A program made the translations under genes and the position numbers. DNA of 11,636 nucleotides from Firmicutes bacterium CAG:534 (GTDB taxonomy: Bacteria; Bacillota; Clostridia; Lachnospirales; Lachnospiraceae). The notes beneath the pieces are model-generated. The model searched no databases. It was not told where the DNA came from and worked only from the letters and a program-made list of their open reading frames with translations. Of this stretch, positions 6,413 through 11,636 are shown piece after piece (the first letter of the stretch is position 1; the number at the start of each line of letters is the position of its first letter). The stretch spans positions 83,425 through 95,060 of the forward strand of contig FR894555.1 of NCBI GenBank assembly GCA_000436115.1, written 5' to 3'.

Positions 6413-7261
6413 TCAGATCGCAATGGGAATATTCTGAATCTGCTCCCCTGTTTCATAATGTTCCAGACTGACGTCATTCCTTGTAAACTGATAGAAGTCC
6501 TTCACCTCCGGATTTAAGGTAAACTTAGGCGCCGGATAGGGTGTTCTTTCGATCAGTTCCTTGATGATCGGAATATGCCTGTCATAAATATGGGCGTCTG
6601 CGATCACATGCACAAGCTCCCCTGGCTGCATGCCGCAGACCTGCGCCAGCATATGCACCAACACAGCATATTGTACCACATTCCAGTTATTTGCCGCCAG
6701 CACATCCTGGGAGCGCTGATTTAAAATCGCATTTAAGGTCAGCTTTTCCTCCCCCTTCTTCTGTGTCACATTAAAGGTCATGCTGTAAGCGCAGGGGTAT
6801 AAATTCATTTCATGAAGATCCTGATGCACATAAATATTGGTCATGATCCGTCTGCTGAAAGGATTGTTTTTCAGGTCATAGATCACTCTGTCTACCTGAT
6901 CCATCATCCCTTCCTTATACTGATGCTTCACTCCAAGCTGATAACCATATGCCTTTCCTATGGAACCGTCCTCATCTGCCCATTCATCCCAGATATGACT
7001 GTGAAGATCATGAATATTATTGGACTTCTGCTGCCAGATCCACAGCATTTCGTCTGTGGCGCTTTTAAGCGCCGTCCTTCGCAGGGTCATAATGGGAAAT
7101 TCCTTTGAAAGGTCATACCGGTTGACCACTCCGAATTTCTTAATGGTATAAGCAGGAGTTCCATCCTCCCAGTGGGGACGGACCTTTTCTCCCTCTGTAC
7201 TGGTTCCATTCTCCAAAATATCCCTGCACATTTTGATAAAGATCTCATCTGCCAGGCTCAT
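6413..7261 (-). CDS. thyA: Thymidylate synthase (ThyA type, altered LGxPFN motif)
   Basis: Methylates dUMP to dTMP using methylenetetrahydrofolate, which it converts to dihydrofolate. The 282-residue length fits the ThyA family. Visible are the LRRTALKSATDEMLWIW segment (60-76), HIWDEWADEDGSIGKAYGYQ (89-108), the SRR phosphate-binding motif (136-138), the catalytic cysteine C157 in LYPCAYS, the NQRSQD phosphate/pyrimidine motif with R183 and D186, N194, and HVIADAHIYDRH near 217-228. By layout it resembles the phi3T/Bacillus ThyA subgroup. The usual LGxPFN folate loop reads AANNWN here (189-194), keeping only the final Asn. GGAGAG lies just before the start. The gene heads the thyA-folA-GH5 operon. 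A 100-bp gap separates it from the upstream ribonuclease gene, with no clear terminator, so read-through from there is possible. Confidence 0.95.
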   Translation of the reverse strand: MSLADEIFIKMCRDILENGTSTEGEKVRPHWEDGTPAYTIKKFGVVNRYDLSKEFPIMTLRRTALKSATDEMLWIWQQKSNNIHDLHSHIWDEWADEDGSIGKAYGYQLGVKHQYKEGMMDQVDRVIYDLKNNPFSRRIMTNIYVHQDLHEMNLYPCAYSMTFNVTQKKGEEKLTLNAILNQRSQDVLAANNWNVVQYAVLVHMLAQVCGMQPGELVHVIADAHIYDRHIPIIKELIERTPYPAPKFTLNPEVKDFYQFTRNDVSLEHYETGEQIQNIPIAI

Positions 7262-7275
7262 TTTCTCTCCATTCC

Positions 7276-7343
7276 AAAGCGCCCATAACAGCCCGCAAGG
7301 CCGCGCCTGCGTCCTTTCTCCCTGCTATGCTCTGCGGCGCTTT
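7276..7343 (-). repeat. GC-rich inverted repeat in the thyA leader
   Basis: On the minus strand AAAGCGCC (7336-7343) is matched perfectly by GGCGCTTT (7276-7283) 52 bases later. Between them, a second GGCGC (7303-7307) can pair with the same GCGCC, so two folds exclude each other. There is no U-tract, so it does not look like a terminator. Whether it forms in the RNA is unknown. Confidence 0.3.
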
Positions 7344-7361
7344 TTGTAAATTATTCTAGGT

Positions 7362-8957
7362 TTACTGCCATTTATCACACAGGGAATTGATCTGATCTGC
7401 AAATTTTGCCAGATCCTTATTTGCCTCGCCTTCTTTCTTCTGGATCAGCGCAACAAGCCTCTGTCCCGCTGCCACCAGTCTGCCAAATACATCGGAGGCT
7501 GCCTTGGTCTTTTTCTTTACAGGGATAGGCAGCGCTTCATATTCCAGTTTTCCGGAAAGAAGATTAAAGACTGTGCCGCTGTAAGGAGCATAAGCCTTGA
7601 TCCCATGTTCTACCTGCAGACACTCTGCAAAAGAAGTACAGACCTGATCCTCTCCATGAACCACAAAGACCTTTCTGGGCTTTTGTTCAAATCCTTCGAT
7701 CCACTCAATAAGTCCGTTTTTATCTGCATGCCCGGAGAGCCCTTCCAGGGTCATAATACTTGCCCGTACATCAATGCTCTCTCCAAAGAGCTTTACTTCC
7801 TTTGCTCCCTCCACCAGGTAACGCCCCAGGGTTCCTACTGCCTGGTAGCCCACAAACAAAATGGTACACTCCGGCCTCCACAGATTATGCTTTAAATGAT
7901 GGCGGATCCTTCCTGCCTCGCACATGCCTGAGGCGGAAATGATCACCTTGGGTGTATTTTCAAAGTTGATCGCCTTGGATTCATCGCTGGTGATGGAAAG
8001 TCGCAGTCCCCTGAAGGAAATGGGATTGATCCCCTGATTGACCAGGGTCAGCGCCTCTTCGTCAAAGCAGCTGCTTTCGTTCTTGTGGAAAACCCCTGTG
8101 GCCTCCACAGCCATGGGACTGTCCACATATACCGGGAAATCCTCATGTCTCTTTACAAGCTGCTTCTCCTTAATCGTCCGAAGGAAATAAAGGATCTCCT
8201 GGGTTCTTCCCACTGCAAAGGAGGGGATGACCACATTCCCGCCGCGGTCAAAGGTCTCCTGCAGGATCCTGGTAAGCTCTCCGATATAATCCGGCCTTTT
8301 CTCCCCATGAAGTCTGTCTCCATAGGTAGATTCCATGACTACATAGTCTGCGGATGCCGTCTTTTGGGGATCCTTGATCAGGGGCTGGTTTTTGTTTCCG
8401 ATGTCCCCTGAAAAAACGATCTTCCGGGTGGTTCCTTCTTCCGTTGCCCAGACTTCAATGCTGGCAGATCCCAGAAGATGCCCCACATCCGTAAACCGGA
8501 TCTTTAACCCCTCACACAGTTCTATTTCTTTCCCGTAGCTGCAGGGCACCAGCCGTTTAATGGCGGCATCTGCATCCTCCATGGTATATACAGGCTCATG
8601 AAGCTCCACGTTTTTGCTTCTCTTGGCCTTCCGGCTCTTCCACTCCGCCTCCTGCATCTGGATGTGGGCACAGTCTCTGAGCATAATGCTGCACAGATCA
8701 GCAGTAGCCTCCGTGTTCAGGATCTGCCCATGAAAGCCTCTTGCCATCAGCCTTGGGATCATACCTGAATGATCCACATGAGCATGGGTCAAAAGCACAT
8801 AATCAATACAGGATTCCTGTACCGGTAATTCAATATTTTCATACACATTCACTCCCTGCTCCATTCCGTAATCCACCAGAATGTTTTTCCCGCAGGCACT
8901 TAAATAGTGACAGCTTCCTGTCACCTCATGATCCGCTCCCACAAAGATCAGCTTCAT
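7362..8957 (-). CDS. Beta-CASP metallo-beta-lactamase-fold ribonuclease
   Basis: A 531-residue cytosolic protein of the CPSF73/Ysh1-like family of RNA-processing nucleases. The N-terminal metallo-beta-lactamase part has THAHVDH (57-63) for two metals, H160 in VGHLLGSA and D185 in FSGDIG. The beta-CASP insertion follows: motif A at E209 in VMESTYGD, VIPSFAVGRTQEIL (243-256), motif B at H353-H354 in the ASGMCEAGRIRHHL segment (342-355), then LSGHADKNGL with H410 and motif C at H434 in VVHGE. All metal and catalytic positions are present. The last ~60 residues form a Lys/Glu-rich, probably helical tail that could bind RNA or make an oligomer. The start at 8957 has seven G residues five bases upstream. 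It is likely an endo- or 5'-exoribonuclease, but it is distinct from RNase J, which has longer C-terminal domains. Confidence 0.9.
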   Translation of the reverse strand: MKLIFVGADHEVTGSCHYLSACGKNILVDYGMEQGVNVYENIELPVQESCIDYVLLTHAHVDHSGMIPRLMARGFHGQILNTEATADLCSIMLRDCAHIQMQEAEWKSRKAKRSKNVELHEPVYTMEDADAAIKRLVPCSYGKEIELCEGLKIRFTDVGHLLGSASIEVWATEEGTTRKIVFSGDIGNKNQPLIKDPQKTASADYVVMESTYGDRLHGEKRPDYIGELTRILQETFDRGGNVVIPSFAVGRTQEILYFLRTIKEKQLVKRHEDFPVYVDSPMAVEATGVFHKNESSCFDEEALTLVNQGINPISFRGLRLSITSDESKAINFENTPKVIISASGMCEAGRIRHHLKHNLWRPECTILFVGYQAVGTLGRYLVEGAKEVKLFGESIDVRASIMTLEGLSGHADKNGLIEWIEGFEQKPRKVFVVHGEDQVCTSFAECLQVEHGIKAYAPYSGTVFNLLSGKLEYEALPIPVKKKTKAASDVFGRLVAAGQRLVALIQKKEGEANKDLAKFADQINSLCDKWQ

Positions 8958-8962
8958 GTAGT

Positions 8963-8969
8963 CCCCCCC
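8963..8969 (-). promoter_or_regulatory. Unusual G7 ribosome binding site of the beta-CASP gene
   Basis: Seven consecutive G residues on the minus strand, five bases before the ATG at 8957. A homopolymeric G run can pair with the CCUCC anti-SD and is a possible slippage site that would change spacing and expression. Confidence 0.5.
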
Positions 8970-9017
8970 TGTTCTTTTCTACAAAAAATGACAAAAAAAT
9001 AAAAAGATTGCAGTCAA

Positions 9018-9047
9018 ATTATACCATAATTGAATAGGATATAGCAA
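9018..9047 (-). promoter_or_regulatory. Extended -10 promoter of the beta-CASP ribonuclease gene
   Basis: On the minus strand TATAAT (complement of 9018-9023) is preceded by TATGG, a perfect TRTGN extended -10. A TTGCTA -35 lies 18 bases further up (complement of 9042-9047). The leader would be about 54 nt and includes two T-rich runs. The promoter of the divergent plus-strand gene must overlap or lie close; I could not place it with confidence. Confidence 0.65.
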
Positions 9048-9071
9048 ATGATAAGATAGGTAATTGCTGTC

Positions 9072-9635
9072 ATGTCCCTTCCTCTTTTTCTCCTGCTGCT
9101 TACGATCCTGTCCTTAGATGCCTTTGCGGCGGGACTTTCCTATGGAACAGAAAAGGTCAGGGTCTCCCCTTTTTCCCTTCTTCTCCTTGCCCTGGTCTCT
9201 GCCGGCGTTCTGACCCTTTCCCTTGCTGCCGGAGATCATTTCCTTGGTCTCTTCCCCCCTGCCGGAACAAAGCTCATCTCTTTTGCAGTGCTGCTCCTTC
9301 TTGCCCTTTACAAATTTTATGATGCCGGAAAAGCCGTCTGCGCTCCAAGCAGCATTGCCCACAGGGTCAATCAGACCAGGCGGGAGGTTCTCTCTGCCAG
9401 AGAAGCCCTTCTTTTAGGGCTTGCTCTTTCCATTGACAACATTTCAGCCGGAATCTGTACGGGAGCAAATGGCTTTTCTCCTCTTCTCCTTTTTGTCTTG
9501 ACCGGCCTGATCCACCTTGCCGCTATTTTGGCGGGTCTTTCCCTTGGGCGGCTTCTGGCTTCAAGGCTCCCCCGCCGCTTCTCTTTTCTGGGCGGCCTCA
9601 TTCTCCTTATCCTGGCCTTTCTCCGCCTGTTTTAG
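9072..9635 (+). CDS. ytaF: YtaF/MntP-family membrane protein, predicted metal-ion exporter
   Basis: A very hydrophobic 187-residue protein with about six membrane helices (roughly 1-22, 33-53, 66-83, 111-130, 133-158, 170-187). It is built from two halves that each carry an acidic helix motif: SLDAFAAGLSYG with D16 and LSIDNISAG with D122, as in the MntP manganese exporters. The N-terminal GLSYGTEKVRVSP resembles the YtaF subgroup, annotated as a sporulation membrane protein, more than E. coli MntP. A basic loop between the halves (about 98-110) fits the inside-positive rule. The ribosome binding site is poor: only TAGG about 11 bases before the ATG. An upstream TAG at 9057 rules out a much longer form. 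The 3' end runs 75 bp into the convergent ATPase gene. Transport of Mn2+ or another divalent ion is inferred from the family. Confidence 0.85.
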   Translation: MSLPLFLLLLTILSLDAFAAGLSYGTEKVRVSPFSLLLLALVSAGVLTLSLAAGDHFLGLFPPAGTKLISFAVLLLLALYKFYDAGKAVCAPSSIAHRVNQTRREVLSAREALLLGLALSIDNISAGICTGANGFSPLLLFVLTGLIHLAAILAGLSLGRLLASRLPRRFSFLGGLILLILAFLRLF

Positions 9636-11636
9636 CGCCTCTCCCTGCGCTTCCTGCCTTTCCCCAAGAAATCTGGACAGCACCAAAAGCTCATGAAGCG
9701 CAAGCGGCATCAGACACAAAAGCCCCAGCCTTCCCCATTCCGCAAGGGACAGTCTTCTGGTACCAAACAGCTCCACAAAATAAGGGATCTCTGTTACCAG
9801 AAGCTGAAGGGCCATCCCCAGAGAAAGAGCAAGAAGCATATAAGGATTATCTAAATGCTTCATCCGGAAAACAGAACAGTTCACATCTCTCATTCCTACC
9901 GCATGCACAAGCTGGCTCATGCCAAGCACGGTAAAGGCATGGGTCTGTGCCCGGCTTAAAACGCCCTCCAGCTGTAAGATCTTTTCCAGATTGGCAATAG
10001 TGACCGGCAGCCCCTCCTGGCACAAGACCTGGTAAGGCACTGCCAGAAAGGCCAACAGGCTGATAGCTCCGATCACCACCCCAAAGCACAGCATACAGGA
10101 AAGTCCTCCATGAGAAAACAGACTGTCTGTGCTTTTTCTGGGAGGCTCCTTCATCAGTTCCTCCCCATTATTTTTGTCTACTCCAAGGGCAAGCGCCGGA
10201 AGGGAATCTGTGATCAGGTTGATCCACAGAATATGGCTGGCCTTTAACGGAGTAGGAAACCCTGCCAGAATCGCCGCCAGCATGGTAATGATCTCTCCAA
10301 AATTGGAAGAAAGCAGAAACAGAATGGTCTTGCGGATATTTTCGTAGATCCCCCTGCCCTCACGCATAGCCTTTTCAATGGTTGCAAAATTGTCGTCTGT
10401 AAGCACCAGATCCGCCGCATTTCTGGCAACATCCGTCCCCCCCTTTCCCATGGCGATCCCCACATCCGCCGCCTTCAGGGAAGGGGCGTCATTAATCCCA
10501 TCTCCCGTCATGGCCACGGTTCTGCCACTGCTTTGCAAGGCTTCCACGATCCTGACCTTATGCTCCGGCGACACTCTTGCAAAGACCCGGATCCCTGCTG
10601 CTCTTTGCGCCAGTTCCTCCCTTGGCATTTTTTCAAGCTCCTGTCCTGTCATGCAGGCATTTTTATCCTCTGTGATCCCCAGCTCCTTTGCAATGGAAAA
10701 GGCCGTATCCACATGATCTCCCGTGATCATTACCGTATCCACGCCTGCCCTTTTAAAGCTTTCTACCGCTGCTGCCGCTTCTTTTCTCGGGGGATCAATC
10801 ATACCCACAAGTCCCAGAAAGATCAGTTCCTTTTCTTCCTTAAGGTTTCCTTTTTTCTTCATGGCAACGGCCAGCACCCGAAAGGCTTTTCCCGCCATTT
10901 TCTCTGCCGTCTGTCTGGCCTTCTTTTTAGCTCCCTGGGAAAAGGAAATTTCTTTGCCCCTGATCCTTTCTTCACGGCACAGCTCTATGATCTCATCTGC
11001 CGCTCCCTTCACAAAGGCGAGCTGTTCCCCCTCCCTTGCATGGATGGTGGTCATTCTCTTCCTCTCAGAGTCAAAGGGCAGCTCCCCGATCCTTTTATAT
11101 TCCCTATTCAGGGTCTGCTTGTCATATCCAAGCTCCGCTGCCAGATCCAGAAGTGCAAGCTCTGTAGGATCTCCCAGCCTGCTTTCACCGATCTGGGCAT
11201 CATTGCAGAGCACACAGCCTTTCAAAAACAGATCCGGATCTGCAGAGAGAAGGTTTTCTGCCGGAACCGTCGTCCCGTTTACATAACACTCCTTTACGGT
11301 CATTTGATTTCTGGTCAGTGTGCCGGTCTTGTCCGAACAGACCACATCGACTGCGCCCAGGGTCTCCACCGAGGGCAATCTTCTTACGATGGTTCCCACC
11401 TTTACCATCCGGGACACGCTCAGCGCCAAAACGATCGTTACGATTGCCGCAAGCCCTTCCGGCACAGCTGCTACCGCAAGGGAAATTGCCGTAAGGAGCA
11501 TGTCCCCTACATCTCTTTTCTGAAGGACTGCCACCAGAAACAAAAAAACGCAGATGCCCACGGAAAGAATGCTGAGCAGCTTTCCAAGTTCTGCCAGTCT
11601 CTTCTGAAGCGGGGTCAATTCTCCCTTTTCTCTTCC
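9561..11636 (-). CDS. Calcium-transporting P-type ATPase (P2A type), N-terminus outside window
   Basis: The frame is open to the right edge and gives the last 691 residues of a pump normally of about 870-900. The missing part is the actuator domain with helices 1-2. A TTG at 11618 is internal, since GELTPLQKRL is conserved family sequence. Fragment landmarks: helix 4 AVPEGL with E60, the phosphorylation site CSDKTGTLT with D103, KGAADE in the nucleotide domain (K210), MITGDHVDTA (about 303-312), TGDGINDAPS near 377-386, helix 5 SSNFGEI, and helix 6 NLITD (473-477). The E60, N..E and N..TD set matches Ca2+ site II of SERCA, so Ca2+ export is likely. After the last helix comes a tail of about 35 residues rich in Ala, Glu, Gln and Lys. 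The final 24 residues overlap the convergent YtaF-like gene. A bacterial SERCA-like (LMCA1/YloB type) pump is the best match; a Mn2+ pump is less likely. Confidence 0.93.
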   Translation of the reverse strand, partial: GREKGELTPLQKRLAELGKLLSILSVGICVFLFLVAVLQKRDVGDMLLTAISLAVAAVPEGLAAIVTIVLALSVSRMVKVGTIVRRLPSVETLGAVDVVCSDKTGTLTRNQMTVKECYVNGTTVPAENLLSADPDLFLKGCVLCNDAQIGESRLGDPTELALLDLAAELGYDKQTLNREYKRIGELPFDSERKRMTTIHAREGEQLAFVKGAADEIIELCREERIRGKEISFSQGAKKKARQTAEKMAGKAFRVLAVAMKKKGNLKEEKELIFLGLVGMIDPPRKEAAAAVESFKRAGVDTVMITGDHVDTAFSIAKELGITEDKNACMTGQELEKMPREELAQRAAGIRVFARVSPEHKVRIVEALQSSGRTVAMTGDGINDAPSLKAADVGIAMGKGGTDVARNAADLVLTDDNFATIEKAMREGRGIYENIRKTILFLLSSNFGEIITMLAAILAGFPTPLKASHILWINLITDSLPALALGVDKNNGEELMKEPPRKSTDSLFSHGGLSCMLCFGVVIGAISLLAFLAVPYQVLCQEGLPVTIANLEKILQLEGVLSRAQTHAFTVLGMSQLVHAVGMRDVNCSVFRMKHLDNPYMLLALSLGMALQLLVTEIPYFVELFGTRRLSLAEWGRLGLLCLMPLALHELLVLSRFLGERQEAQGEALKQAEKGQDKENEAAQKREAAGEP

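Noticed and set aside
1..11636. CRISPR array, insertion sequence, prophage or tRNA/attachment site
   Set aside because: No regularly spaced repeats, transposase or integrase motifs, or tRNA-like cloverleaf were seen in any part of the window.

Overview
This window looks like a stretch of chromosome from a Gram-positive, anaerobic gut-type Firmicute, most likely of the Lachnospiraceae/Clostridia. That placement is inferred from three things: lipoprotein signal peptides with Firmicute-style lipoboxes, strong GGAGG-type ribosome binding sites, and the character of the PurA, YtaF and beta-CASP proteins. I recognise no phage, insertion sequence, CRISPR array, rRNA or tRNA. Most genes are housekeeping or carbohydrate genes, and most lie on the minus strand.

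Left end (1-1882): the first 229 codons of a sugar ABC transporter solute-binding lipoprotein run leftward off the window. It is divergent from an AraC-family regulator (1025-1882). The 336 bp AT-rich gap between them holds candidate promoters for both genes and a 12-bp palindrome, as expected for a regulator controlling the neighbouring uptake system.

Middle (1929-7261, all minus strand), read in the direction of transcription: thyA, folA, a GH5 glycoside hydrolase lipoprotein, ilvE, purA. ThyA and FolA are metabolic partners: ThyA makes dTMP and dihydrofolate, and FolA regenerates tetrahydrofolate. The GH5 gene overlaps folA by four bases (ATGA), so a surface polysaccharide-degrading enzyme is tied to a nucleotide/folate operon. 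ilvE has its own recognisable promoter with an inverted repeat over the -35 box. purA has a promoter followed by a terminator-like hairpin in its leader. Both ThyA and PurA depart from family-invariant active-site motifs.

Right end (7362-11636): a beta-CASP metallo-beta-lactamase-fold ribonuclease (minus, with a good extended -10 promoter), a plus-strand YtaF/MntP-type membrane protein, and a minus-strand Ca2+-type P2 ATPase that enters from beyond the right edge. The last two converge and overlap by 75 bp at their 3' ends.

I found no convincing new defence, mobile or secretion system. The most interesting points are the GH5/folA coupling, the divergent PurA and ThyA motifs, the purA leader hairpin and the tail-to-tail gene overlap.
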